Of a DNA stretch of 64,000 nucleotides, positions 54,794-63,969 are shown one piece after another. The translations under genes were made by a program, and so were the position numbers. Within the stretch, counting starts at the first letter, position 1, and every line of letters starts with the position of its first letter. The stretch is from Silvimonas soli (GTDB lineage Bacteria > Pseudomonadota > Gammaproteobacteria > Burkholderiales > Chitinibacteraceae), in assembly GCF_030035605.1 (NCBI RefSeq), contig NZ_CP106736.1, positions 1,302,001 through 1,366,000 of the forward strand, given 5' to 3'. The notes beneath the pieces were generated by a model. It was not told the DNA's origin. It ran no database searches and saw only the letters and a program-made list of their open reading frames with translations.

Positions 54794-56965
54794 TCAGCTC
54801 ACGCCCATCGCCGGATCACTCATGCCATCCTTACCGGTCTCAAGGCGCCCGGCAAAGCGTCGCACAAACTGGTTTCCCGCACTGACCGTAAAGTCATACC
54901 AGCCACCGGATTGCGACAAGGTCCAGTACGGCTCTACCTGCATATTGCTGGCCACCGTGTAGGTCCACGGGCCGTCGCTGCGATAAGCGTTAGAGGTGAC
55001 AGTTACTTGGGCTGCGGCGTCACCGCTATTCATGATGGTCAGGTAGATGGCGTTATTGCCATGGTCATAGCAAACCCGAACCTCCGGATTGGCGCCCGTC
55101 GCTACCGTTGCGGCATTGCCCTCAAACAGTCGGTGATAGCCATTCGGGCCGAGCACCCACAGGCTGTACTGACCGGTCGGCGAGTTGACGGCGACATTCC
55201 ACGAGTCGGATATCTCCTTGCCAGCTTCCACGGTAAAGCGCCGTGGATAGCTCGCCAGGTTCAAGCGGTCGTAGACGTGGAATAGCGCACCCTGAGTACC
55301 GGTGTTGCTGAAAGTCAGCCACACCAGGCCGTCGCTCGTGTCGACATTGGCGCTGGTATGCAGGTGGTACGGCAATGCCCGAGACGGTCTCGACATGGCC
55401 TGTTGCGTGGGTAATGGCACGGACCCAACCGCAGGTACGGGGACTCCGCCTGCCGCCTTTTGCTGTGAATAGGTGGCATCGGCCTGTGCTTTGCTTGGTG
55501 CAGTCGCCAGAGTTGGCGTGGCGTTGTTAGGGGTGCTGAAATTGAAGCACGAAGTGAGATCGCCAAAGACCGCACGCCGCCATGGGCTGATGTTTGTTTC
55601 AATGACGCCAAAACGCTGTTCAAGAAAGCGCAGCGTCGAGGTATGGTCGAACACTTGGGAGTTAACCCAGCCGCCTGTACTCCACGGCGAAACCACCAGC
55701 ATGGGTACACGAGCTGCAGCGCCAAACGGTCGGCCATCCGGCGGTGTCGTGTCGGCGTCATACGGAAGGTGCGGCATGGTGAAATGTTCGGCAGAAATGT
55801 CGACGGTTGACTTGCCCAGATAGCTGCCGTCGCTATTGCGCCATGGCGGATCGGGCGGTGGGGCATGATCAAAGAAACAATCGTTCTCGTCGTAGGGGAT
55901 CAGCAAGATCGTCTTGCTCCAGACATCCGGATTGGCGGTCAGCATGTCCAGTATCGTCTGCATATACCAGGCGCCCTGGTCCGGAATCGACGAGATGGGA
56001 TGTTCACTATAAGCCGCCGGTGCCACGATCCAGCTCACCTGCGGTAAGGTGCCCGCCGCGATGTCATCGGCGAAAGCCTGCAAATATCCTCCGTCCGGCA
56101 TGGTGTTGCCGACGCCTTTGAGTAGCGGCGAAATCGGGTTCATCACCGACGAGGAATAAGGCGTATTGACCGTATAGCCTTGCGCCACCATGGCTTCGAC
56201 GGCGGCGCGGTAGCTGGCAAATGCGCCCAACTGGTTGTTGTTGCTGTTGTTGGTGGGACTTTGATACACCTTCCAGCTTACGCCCGCGGCTTCCAGGCGT
56301 TCCGGGTACGTTGTCCATGGCAAGCCTGTGGCAGAAGAGCCGATTGTGTTGCCGGAAACGGTGTAGCCCCAACTGGTGTTGCTGGTGACCGAGTGGTTGA
56401 CGACGTTCGAGCCGTTGGTGCCGCTCCACAGAAAAATACGGTTCGGGAAAGTCCCGGTATGCGTCGAGGTATGGTAGGCGTCACAAATTGTGAACGCATT
56501 GGCCAGCGCCGCATGAAAAGACAGATCTTTGGGCTGCAGATAGCCCATTGATGCGGCAATGCTCTTGGCCTTGGGCCATGCGGCCATCCGGCCGCCGTCC
56601 CATGCGCCCTGCTGGTCGCTCCATGAGTGGGTGCCGCCAATGTAGAGCCCGTTACCCAGTGCGGGATCAAGGTAATACGGCTGTACATTGCCCGACGCCC
56701 CCTGCTGGATCCACACCGGGTTGCCGGAGGCCATGGGAATGGTGAAGCGGTCGCTATAGCCCCGTACTCCAGGCAGCGTGCCGAAGTAATGATCGAATGA
56801 GCGATTCTCCTGCATGAAAATGATGACATGCTCGACATCGTTGATGGTGCCGGTCGCGTTGTTGGCCGGAATGGCGAGCGCGCGCTGGATAGCCGGAGGA
56901 AAAGCGCTGAATGCGGCTGTGGCAGCGGCTGCGCGCAAAAAATTGCGGCGACTCATTTGGGTCAT
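54794..56965 (-). CDS. Phosphocholine-specific phospholipase C, Tat-exported
   Basis: The 723-residue enzyme has a Tat signal (SRRNFLRAAAATAAFSAFPPAIQRALA) and the phosphoesterase domain of the PlcH/AcpA family: HVIIFMQENRSFDHYFGTLPGVRGYSDR near residue 45, IPYDENDCFFDHAPPP and PMLVVSPWSTGGWVNSQVFDHTS. Two C-terminal DUF756 beta domains (about 505-600 and 615-710) follow. It hydrolyses phosphatidylcholine or sphingomyelin outside the cytoplasm and releases phosphocholine. It is the last gene of a three-gene unit with two lipoproteins. Confidence 0.93.
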   Translation of the reverse strand: MTQMSRRNFLRAAAATAAFSAFPPAIQRALAIPANNATGTINDVEHVIIFMQENRSFDHYFGTLPGVRGYSDRFTIPMASGNPVWIQQGASGNVQPYYLDPALGNGLYIGGTHSWSDQQGAWDGGRMAAWPKAKSIAASMGYLQPKDLSFHAALANAFTICDAYHTSTHTGTFPNRIFLWSGTNGSNVVNHSVTSNTSWGYTVSGNTIGSSATGLPWTTYPERLEAAGVSWKVYQSPTNNSNNNQLGAFASYRAAVEAMVAQGYTVNTPYSSSVMNPISPLLKGVGNTMPDGGYLQAFADDIAAGTLPQVSWIVAPAAYSEHPISSIPDQGAWYMQTILDMLTANPDVWSKTILLIPYDENDCFFDHAPPPDPPWRNSDGSYLGKSTVDISAEHFTMPHLPYDADTTPPDGRPFGAAARVPMLVVSPWSTGGWVNSQVFDHTSTLRFLEQRFGVIETNISPWRRAVFGDLTSCFNFSTPNNATPTLATAPSKAQADATYSQQKAAGGVPVPAVGSVPLPTQQAMSRPSRALPYHLHTSANVDTSDGLVWLTFSNTGTQGALFHVYDRLNLASYPRRFTVEAGKEISDSWNVAVNSPTGQYSLWVLGPNGYHRLFEGNAATVATGANPEVRVCYDHGNNAIYLTIMNSGDAAAQVTVTSNAYRSDGPWTYTVASNMQVEPYWTLSQSGGWYDFTVSAGNQFVRRFAGRLETGKDGMSDPAMGVS

Positions 56966-57017
56966 GGTAGATCCAGTGTGAAGTATGTTTTACCGAGGTG
57001 GGCCTTTGCGGTCCAGC

Positions 57018-57332
57018 TCAAGGCGCGCAGTCGATCTGCGAATTCAATAGTGGCGATTGCAGCGCGGCGGTGCCCGAAGCGGCGCACGGCCCAGGTGCCG
57101 GCGTCAGCACGATCGGCACTGCGGTGGTGACGCCACCCGCGCCCAATGGTGCCGTGTTGCCACTCACCGCCTGGTTGGTTGAAGGGCTGTTGCTGGCCGA
57201 AATGTTTCCGGTCTCGCCACCACATCCGGATAGCAGCAGGCACGCGGCAACAGTGGTGGTCGCTGCCCCGGCCGCGCATACGCGTTGCAATGCCCAGGCG
57301 CAATGTCGCGCAAACGGGATCAATGTGTTCAT
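57018..57332 (-). CDS. Small lipoprotein of unknown function
   Basis: This 104-residue lipoprotein has a signal peptide MNTLIPFARHCAWALQRVCAAGAATTTVAACLLLSGC with lipobox LSGC. A low-complexity mature part (S, T, N, G, A, P) follows, ending in CAASGTAALQSPLLNSQIDCAP with two cysteines that may pair. GGGGA precedes ATG 57332; the frame is open to 57425 without support. It sits 11 bases after the phosphodiesterase-like gene and 52 before phospholipase C. It may be an accessory or chaperone for the enzymes, which is a guess. Confidence 0.7.
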   Translation of the reverse strand: MNTLIPFARHCAWALQRVCAAGAATTTVAACLLLSGCGGETGNISASNSPSTNQAVSGNTAPLGAGGVTTAVPIVLTPAPGPCAASGTAALQSPLLNSQIDCAP

Positions 57333-57343
57333 CTCAATCCCCT

Positions 57344-59638
57344 TCAATTGGGCAACAGTGTGGAGAGCGGCTTTTGCGACAGGAAGATGGATTCGACTTC
57401 GGCCTGACTGAGCGCCCGGTTCCACATGGCCAGATCACCAAACATTTGCTGGTACATTGGCGCGGTGGTGCATTTGCCAGCCGTATAGGGCGGAGTCAAG
57501 CTGCATTTGTTCATCAGATAGCTGCCTGTGCCATCTTCACCCACACCCCACTGCGCGAACGGCGACAACTTGGTCAGGTCTACCGAGCCGGTGGTCTTGC
57601 CCAGGATTTCAGTTTTGCCAAGTACCGGGTCCAGCGCATACATGCTCATCGTCTTGGCCACGCCGTCGACCGAGAGTGCGATGTAGACCCATTGCCCCAC
57701 ACTGATCTGGGTGTAGGGGCTGGTTGGGCCGTCAGCACGTACGCCGCCCGAACCGATATTGAAAGCGATGCCACATTGATTGGCGGTGCTGCTGGCGAAC
57801 AAGCCAATCGCCACGCCGGCATTGCCGCCACTGACGTAGTTTTTGTTGGAAAACACCGGTACATCGTTTGTCGCGACACAAGACTGCACCTTGAACCAGA
57901 AGCCGATGGTGAATTGCGGCGTGGTCCCTTGTGAGACGTCGAACCCGGACGCTGGCGCCAGTTTGTAACCTTCCAGGCCATTGCTATCAACAAAGTGGGT
58001 ATCGATCAGGAGCCCATATGCGCTGCCTGGTGACCCTGAGACGACTGCCCCTGCCCCAGCAGGTAGATCGGCTGCATATGGCACCATGGTGCTGTGGCCC
58101 ATTTTGTCGATTGGCGGCAAGGTGCTGCTGAATGGGTAGTAGACCGTAAGGCCATTGCTGAGGGTCGCCGCGAGCGGAATCGGCGGCACGAACGATACCC
58201 GCGACAGGGTCGAGCGCAGGGCAGCGCTCGATGTCGCACCGACCTGTACCGTGTAGTTCAGCAGATAGCTGCCCTGGGTCGTCAGTTCCTGCGCCAGTTG
58301 CGTATCGGTGTAATTGCTTGTCCCGGCGGGCAGGTTCGAGGCGATCACCACGCCGTCGCGCAGCACGTTGATCGTGCCGCTCGCCGGGGCGGTCCAGCTC
58401 AGGCCGACGTTCGCGCTGGTTGAGTTGTTGTTATTGACGGTGGCAACCAGTTGCGACACGGGCTGTGCGCCGAGCAGTTCTGCACCGTCCATAGCGTAAC
58501 TGGCAGCGGTCTGCGGGATGTTCAGGTAAGCCAGCAGTGACGGCGATACGTCTGCCACGCTGGGTGCCACATACAGCTGGCTGAAGGTTGAGGGTGCCAC
58601 CGAACCCGTGAAGCCAGCGGTGCGATTGGTGCTCTGGTTCAGGCCAATGAAGGTGGTGGACTCTGGCACCAGCGGCAAGCCATCGGCCTGGCTGTTGGCG
58701 CTCAGCCCATGATTGCCGGTGACCACGATCAACCACTGGCTATTCGATACCTTCACGGTTTCAGCCACCAGGGTGCCGACGGACTGATCCAGCTGTGTCA
58801 AGGTATTGGCGTACTGCGCTGCCCCTTGCCCGTAATTGACGGCGGCGTCTTGCGCGGCGTGATATTGCGCAAAAATCAAGGCATAGCCGTTGTCGATCAT
58901 TTGCACGGCCTGGCCTGTTACGCAGTCAGAGGCCGTGGCGCTGGTGGAGCAATCGGCCAGGGTGTCCAGGTACCCGGCACTGTGGTCCATCGACAGCAAT
59001 TGGGCGAGCCCGCTTGACGCCACAGCCACGCCATTCAGGCCGCTGCTCGCTGCCTTGGTCAACTGAAATACGCTTTTACCGTGGGGTGTCTGTTGAGGCG
59101 CATCGGATAGAACCTGATGACGTACCGCCCACGCCCCGGTCAGCAGCGTGGCCCATCCCGGCGTGTCCAGTGTCGGTTGCTGACCGACGGTTCCGGTTAT
59201 GCCACCGTTGTACGCAAGCTGTATCTTCAGCTTGGCAAGGTTCGGCAAGGTGCCAGCCGCAATACCCGCTTGCAAGGCGTTATATGTTGCCCCATCCAGA
59301 TCAATAACCAGCGCGTGATTGATTGGGGTCCCGGTGGACTGATTGCTTGGCGAAACCGGTGAACTGCTGGTTTGCGTGTTGTCCGCTGTGGGCGTTGTCG
59401 CACCGTCTATGGGTGCTGCAGATGTCGCCTGGCCACCACCACAGGCCGTCAGCGTGACCGTCGTAGCCAGAAACAGTGCGAGCAGGCCGCCGAGACGACC
59501 CACGCTCAGCCGCGATCCGGATGTATTCACCTGCTCGAGATGGGGAATGACCACGGTGAAATCTTTGCCCACAGCAGATCGAAATCGGGGCAACAATCGG
59601 CTTTCCGTAAAAACGGAACCACATCGTTTTGCTCGCAT
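57344..59638 (-). CDS. Alkaline-phosphatase-superfamily lipoprotein with LamG domain
   Basis: The 764-residue lipoprotein has lipobox TLTAC and a Ser/Thr linker. An alkaline-phosphatase/nucleotide-pyrophosphatase-like domain follows (NHALVIDLDGATYNALQAGIAAGTLPNLAKL, TPGWATLLTGAWAVRHQV, LIVVTGNHGLSANSQADGLPLVPE). Then come a fibronectin-like middle part and a C-terminal LamG-type lectin domain (TIGFWFKVQ, GQWVYIALSVDG, FGDLAMWNRALSQAEVESIFLS). It is probably a surface phosphodiesterase. ATG 59638 has AAAGG at seven bases, but the hydrophobic segment starts 50 residues in, so GTG 59530 is also possible. It heads the phospholipase operon. Confidence 0.8.
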   Translation of the reverse strand: MRAKRCGSVFTESRLLPRFRSAVGKDFTVVIPHLEQVNTSGSRLSVGRLGGLLALFLATTVTLTACGGGQATSAAPIDGATTPTADNTQTSSSPVSPSNQSTGTPINHALVIDLDGATYNALQAGIAAGTLPNLAKLKIQLAYNGGITGTVGQQPTLDTPGWATLLTGAWAVRHQVLSDAPQQTPHGKSVFQLTKAASSGLNGVAVASSGLAQLLSMDHSAGYLDTLADCSTSATASDCVTGQAVQMIDNGYALIFAQYHAAQDAAVNYGQGAAQYANTLTQLDQSVGTLVAETVKVSNSQWLIVVTGNHGLSANSQADGLPLVPESTTFIGLNQSTNRTAGFTGSVAPSTFSQLYVAPSVADVSPSLLAYLNIPQTAASYAMDGAELLGAQPVSQLVATVNNNNSTSANVGLSWTAPASGTINVLRDGVVIASNLPAGTSNYTDTQLAQELTTQGSYLLNYTVQVGATSSAALRSTLSRVSFVPPIPLAATLSNGLTVYYPFSSTLPPIDKMGHSTMVPYAADLPAGAGAVVSGSPGSAYGLLIDTHFVDSNGLEGYKLAPASGFDVSQGTTPQFTIGFWFKVQSCVATNDVPVFSNKNYVSGGNAGVAIGLFASSTANQCGIAFNIGSGGVRADGPTSPYTQISVGQWVYIALSVDGVAKTMSMYALDPVLGKTEILGKTTGSVDLTKLSPFAQWGVGEDGTGSYLMNKCSLTPPYTAGKCTTAPMYQQMFGDLAMWNRALSQAEVESIFLSQKPLSTLLPN

Positions 59639-59918
59639 GCTCATGCCTTTTTATTGGGATGGGTAAGTGTGAGCAGAGGATAGGGAAGGCCCACTACGTC
59701 GAAATGACGGATTTACCAATCGATTTCGCTCAATACACCGATTTTTTCGTTTTTAAACTGGCACCATTGCAGACTGTTTTTGGGCGAAGAGCGTTGTGCG
59801 CATTGACCTGCCTGATGTCAGAGTCCAGTGAGACGACGGGTTTTGTCACACTGCGTCGGTATATTTAAAAATTCGATCACTTAGCGCGCTTGCAACCCAT
59901 TTTTCCAGGTGGATGGCC

Positions 59919-60779
59919 ATGACCCTCACACAAATCCGAAGCTTTATCGCTGTGACACAACATGGTGGTTTCACCGCTGCGGCGCGGGCGCTTTCGATGA
60001 GTCAGACCACACTTACATCGCAAATCCAGACGCTGGAACAAGACCATGGCGTGGAGTTGTTCCATCGACGCGGTCGGCGCGTCGAGCTGACTGCCCTGGG
60101 CGTCGAGTTTTTACCGGTGGCACGGCGCATGGCGGGCTGCGAAGCAGATGCGATCTCGATGTTGCACGACAGTGGCACGCTCAAGGTCGGTGCAGTGGGC
60201 CCTTTTCATGTCACCGAAATGATCGAGGCCTATCACGGCATCCACCCACGAATGCATCTTTCGGTGAAGCTGGGCAATTCTGAAGAAATCCTGCGCAATC
60301 TCGATGAATACAGCTGTGACGTGGGCGTTGTTGCTCGCGCGTTCGAAGATGCACGCTACTTTACCCAGCCCTATGGGTCGTTTCCGGTCATTGCCTTCGT
60401 CGCGGCATCGCACGCTTTTGCCCGCCGTTCCAGCGTGACCCTGCAGGATCTGGCCACGCAGCCGCTACTCATGCGTGAGCCAGGTTCCACCACGCGCCGC
60501 GCGCTGGAAGATGCAATGGACGCTGCCGGGCTGAAGCCACGCGTGGTCATGGATATTGGGAGCCGGGAAGCTTTGCGCGAAGCGGTGGCACGGGGTCTGG
60601 GGGTCGGGACGGTCTCTCAAGCGGAGTACATCTCTGATGACAGGCTGCGGCCACTGCGAATTGAAGGCGAGCCCGTTGAGACGCACATCCATGTGTGCTG
60701 CCTTAGCGAACGACGTGATAGCCGGCTGGTCTCCTCATTTTTTACCGCCGTTGAACGTTGTCGCCGTCCTGGCAGGTAA
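59919..60779 (+). CDS. LysR-family transcriptional regulator
   Basis: The 286-residue regulator has an N-terminal winged helix (LTQIRSFIAVTQHGGFTAAARALSMSQTTLTSQIQTLEQDHGVELFHRRGRRVELTALG) and a periplasmic-binding-like effector domain (LKVGAVGPFHVTEMIEAY, LREAVARGLGVGTVSQAEY). ATG 59919 has AGG at nine bases; ATG 59913 is too close. It is divergent from the phosphodiesterase/phospholipase operon across 274 bases and may control it. The ligand is unknown; sequence style recalls regulators of aminoethylphosphonate genes, but that is weak. Confidence 0.88.
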   Translation: MTLTQIRSFIAVTQHGGFTAAARALSMSQTTLTSQIQTLEQDHGVELFHRRGRRVELTALGVEFLPVARRMAGCEADAISMLHDSGTLKVGAVGPFHVTEMIEAYHGIHPRMHLSVKLGNSEEILRNLDEYSCDVGVVARAFEDARYFTQPYGSFPVIAFVAASHAFARRSSVTLQDLATQPLLMREPGSTTRRALEDAMDAAGLKPRVVMDIGSREALREAVARGLGVGTVSQAEYISDDRLRPLRIEGEPVETHIHVCCLSERRDSRLVSSFFTAVERCRRPGR

Positions 60780-61117
60780 CTGAGGGCCTTGAACTTGGTG
60801 ACAGCCAATATCCGCTTCGGCCGATACCACCCCCGCAGCCCATGCTCCGCGTGCGGCCAAAACAACCGGCGCGGCGCACAGCAATTCACGTCCCCTCTAC
60901 GCTGGAGAACGGCCATTAACCGGCTATGAAAGCTCAGACAATTCAACCATCAACGCGCTCAATTCAGATGGGGTTGCCGCAACGTGGCCAGGAAGCGGAG
61001 AATCGCCCCGTACTTGAACGAACACCTCCTGAATTCGCCACGAGATACCGTACAGCCTGCGCTGCACACCCGTTTGATGATTCCCATGCGAGCTGGGCAT
61101 AGCAGAAGGAGCAAGCG
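60780..61117. other. Intergenic region
   Basis: About 340 bases between the LysR gene and the hydrolase gene. I see no gene, terminator with a T-run or promoter consensus. Confidence 0.4.
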
Positions 61118-62092
61118 TTGAACCACATTCACCAATACCTTGCTGCCGGCGTCCTTGCCATGAGCAGCTTCCTGGCGAATGCCGCCGGGTTTGCCTGGAT
61201 CAGCGTTCCGGCTGATGCGGATGGCCCGGCTTTGAAGGGCGCCATCTGGTATCCGAGCGCCACGCCACCGGCTGCACTGGAGCTTGGCCCTTTTACCATG
61301 AACGTGGCCAAAGACGCGCCGGTGCAGGGTGATCATTTACCGTTGGTGGTCATGTCGCACGGCACAGGTGGCAGTGCGCTGGGGCATCAGGACACTGCAG
61401 TCGCACTGGCTGATGCGGGGTTTGTGGTCGCAGCCATCAATCACCCAGGCGATAACTACCAAGACCTGAGCCAGCAGATGCATGTCGCGCCATTTATTTC
61501 GCGACCACGTGACATATCGCGGCTGATCTCGTGGATGACCCATGGCTGGCCAGGTGCCAACCATCTCAACGATCAGGCCATTGGTTTCTTCGGGTTTTCT
61601 CGCGGTGGCTACACCGGCTTGGTCAGTATCGGTGCGGTGCCAGACCTGACGCTGGGTGAAGCGTTCTGCGTGCACCAGCCTGATTTGCCATTCTGCACTG
61701 AAATCAAAGGCCCGCTACCCTCAATGCCACCGGCTGATACCCGCATCAAGGTGGCGGTAATTGCCGATCCGCTGTCGGTGTTCAGTAAAGAGGGGCTGGC
61801 AAAAATCAGCGTGCCCGTGCAGTTGTGGGCCTCTGAATATGGCGGCGATGGAGTTACGCCGGAAAGCGTGGCGGCCATCCGCAAAGGCTTGCCCCATGCG
61901 CCGGAGTTTTACAGCGTCGCAGGATCAGGCCACTTCAGCTTTCTGAGCCCATGCCCGGCGCAAATGACCGCCTCTGTGCCGAGACTGTGCACCGACCGGC
62001 CGGGCTTTGATCGCGTAGCATTTCACCAGCGCTTCAATACCCAGGTCACAGCGTTTTTCCGGGCACATCTGGCCGGACCCCCAACGCGTTGA
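61118..62092 (+). CDS. Exported alpha/beta hydrolase (dienelactone hydrolase-like)
   Basis: The 324-residue protein has a signal peptide (YLAAGVLAMSSFLANAA) and an alpha/beta-hydrolase core. It has an oxyanion-hole SHGTGGSALGHQDTAVALADAGFVV, nucleophile elbow GFFGFSRGG, and late acid and histidine regions (DPLSVFSKEGL, SGHFSFLSPCP). Four cysteines in the mature part suggest disulfides. The family includes esterases and PAF-acetylhydrolase-like lipases. The start is TTG at 61118 with AGGAG at seven bases. With the xylanase downstream (107-base gap) it could be an acetyl- or feruloyl-type esterase, which is inferred. Confidence 0.82.
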   Translation: MNHIHQYLAAGVLAMSSFLANAAGFAWISVPADADGPALKGAIWYPSATPPAALELGPFTMNVAKDAPVQGDHLPLVVMSHGTGGSALGHQDTAVALADAGFVVAAINHPGDNYQDLSQQMHVAPFISRPRDISRLISWMTHGWPGANHLNDQAIGFFGFSRGGYTGLVSIGAVPDLTLGEAFCVHQPDLPFCTEIKGPLPSMPPADTRIKVAVIADPLSVFSKEGLAKISVPVQLWASEYGGDGVTPESVAAIRKGLPHAPEFYSVAGSGHFSFLSPCPAQMTASVPRLCTDRPGFDRVAFHQRFNTQVTAFFRAHLAGPPTR

Positions 62093-62198
62093 TGCCTGAG
62101 GCCGGTCGGAAAAAATGGAAGCCCACGGACCCGCGTGCTGGCAACGGTAGCCCAAAATTTACAAGGCGGGCCGACGAGCCACGCAAAGGAATAAATGC

Positions 62199-63287
62199 AT
62201 GCATAAGCGTCTGCGCGGCTTTGGGCTTGCCAGCACGATCATCATTCTTGGCGCCTGCACGGGTACGCCCGTGACGCCGCATGTTGCCGCCAGCGCCGTG
62301 CCCACGCCCTCCTTGGCAAAAGCTTGGCAGGGCCAAGTGCTGATCGGCGCGGCGGTGGATGAGAAGAACATCCAAAGTCAGGGAACGCTCATTGCCGACC
62401 AGTTCAGTAGCGTGGTGGCAGAAAACGCCATGAAACCCATGGCGACCGAACCACGTGAAGGCGAATTTCATTTTGAAGCCGCCGACGCCATCGTCCGCTT
62501 TGCCCAGAGCCATAATATGGCCATCCGCGGCCACACGTTGCTCTGGCACCTGCACACACCAGACTGGATGTGGCAGGGCAAAAATGGCCAGCCCGCAGAT
62601 CGTGATCTGGTGCTGGCGCGTCTGAAACGGCACATCGACGCCGAAGTAGGACACTACAAAGGTCAGGTGTCTGCCTGGGATGTCGTCAACGAGGTCATCG
62701 ACGAAAAACAGCCCGACTGCCTGCGCAACGATAAATGGCATCAAGTGGTGGGCCTGGACTACGTGGATTACGCCTTTCGCTATGCCCACGCCGCCGATCC
62801 CGCCGCGCGCCTGTTCATCAACGAATACTCCACCACTGAAACGGCCAAACAACGCTGCCTGCTGCGTGTGATACAAGGCTTGCAAGAACGTGGCGTGCCT
62901 GTAAACGGCATTGGCCACCAGATGCACATCTCTGTGTTCTACCCGCGTGTAGAAGACATTGACCAGACCCTGACCGCCTTCGCCCGCCTTGGTCTGGAAA
63001 ACCAGATCACGGAAATCGACATGAGCCTGTACAAGTGGAAAGACAACCACCTGTACGACACCCGCGACAACCTGCTGGCGCTGCAAGCCCGCCGCTATGG
63101 CGACATCATGCGCATGATCCGCAACCACCCGGATGTGACCGCCGTAACCTGGTGGGGCGTGACCGATGCCGGCACCTGGCTCAACCAGGATGCCCCGGCA
63201 GATCACCACGACCAACCCCTGTTGTTTGATGCACAAGGTCAACCCAAAGGCGCGTTCTGGGCGGTGTTCAACGCAGCGCGGCGGTAA
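62199..63287 (+). CDS. GH10 endo-1,4-beta-xylanase lipoprotein
   Basis: The 362-residue lipoprotein (lipobox LGAC, C20) carries a full GH10 barrel: VVAENAMKPMATEPREGEFHFEAADAIVRFAQSHNMAIRGHTLLWH, WDVVNEVID with acid/base E165, and ITEIDMSLY with nucleophile E272. The end is VTAVTWWGVTDAGTWL. It cleaves internal bonds of xylan. Anchoring by a lipid suggests it works on oligosaccharides at the cell surface or in the periplasm. It probably shares a transcript with the upstream hydrolase. Confidence 0.95.
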   Translation: MHKRLRGFGLASTIIILGACTGTPVTPHVAASAVPTPSLAKAWQGQVLIGAAVDEKNIQSQGTLIADQFSSVVAENAMKPMATEPREGEFHFEAADAIVRFAQSHNMAIRGHTLLWHLHTPDWMWQGKNGQPADRDLVLARLKRHIDAEVGHYKGQVSAWDVVNEVIDEKQPDCLRNDKWHQVVGLDYVDYAFRYAHAADPAARLFINEYSTTETAKQRCLLRVIQGLQERGVPVNGIGHQMHISVFYPRVEDIDQTLTAFARLGLENQITEIDMSLYKWKDNHLYDTRDNLLALQARRYGDIMRMIRNHPDVTAVTWWGVTDAGTWLNQDAPADHHDQPLLFDAQGQPKGAFWAVFNAARR

Positions 63288-63900
63288 GGCTCATGACCGG
63301 TCGCTTGGCGCAATCGCCAGTTGTAGTGCCAGGCGATGGCGACAGATTGCTTTGCATCGCACTCCAGACATTTATCCCCAGCGACTAGATGGGCACTTTG
63401 GCCGAAATCCATCCAATCCAATGGATTGGGCCGATAGTCTGCAGTTGGTCGAGTGTGACAACTTCAACGATTGCCAACCCTGAAAGATACGGGCCACCTC
63501 ACATGAGCCATTACCACGTCGCACTAACTCACTACTTCCGGAATAACAGGCCCTGAATCTACAGTGCGCATGCTCACTCATTCAGGAATGCTTAATCAGC
63601 AGCTACGAAATACCCACTGGGGAGAGAAGCTGAGCATCAGCTTCTCCAGGATTCGAAGTGCAACCCCATCAGCACTCACCCTAATCCGTAATAGCCCTAC
63701 CGCAACCTGCATAAAATTATCGACCGGAACAGCGTGATGTGCAGGTTCTAGCAATTCACTGACCAGTTTTACCAGCAAACATGATCACTTTTGCGAGAGT
63801 CTGCGAACTCTCTATCGTCGCCGTTTGGAACACCGTCGGGACACACCGCGTAGTGTAAAACTGCGATTTATTGCGGAGAAGGGGCAAAAACGACGGACGT
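63288..63900. other. Noncoding stretch between xylanase and tRNA terminator
   Basis: About 610 bases with only short unsupported frames. A perfect 10-base-pair hairpin GAGAAGCTGA-GCA-TCAGCTTCTC lies at 63624-63646 without a T-run. No gene or mobile remnant is recognisable. Confidence 0.5.
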
Positions 63901-63946
63901 AAAAAAGCCCGCAAAGCCTTTATTAACGGGGCTTTGCGGGCTTTTG
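63901..63946 (-). terminator. Intrinsic terminator of the tRNA gene
   Basis: A 16-base stem AAAAGCCCGCAAAGCC/GGCTTTGCGGGCTTTT ends in a T-run on the minus strand, 24 bases past the tRNA 3' end. Confidence 0.85.
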
Positions 63947-63969
63947 AACCACTTGCGTGATTCAGTGTC

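Noticed and set aside
59639..59918. PhoB box in front of the phosphodiesterase-phospholipase operon
   Set aside because: Only one half-site (CCGTCAT on the minus strand near 59704) is present. The 11-base neighbours do not match and no -10 follows at the right distance.
62046..63242. 398-codon open frame antisense to the xylanase and hydrolase end
   Set aside because: Shadow of a well-supported GH10 gene; no motif or start signal.
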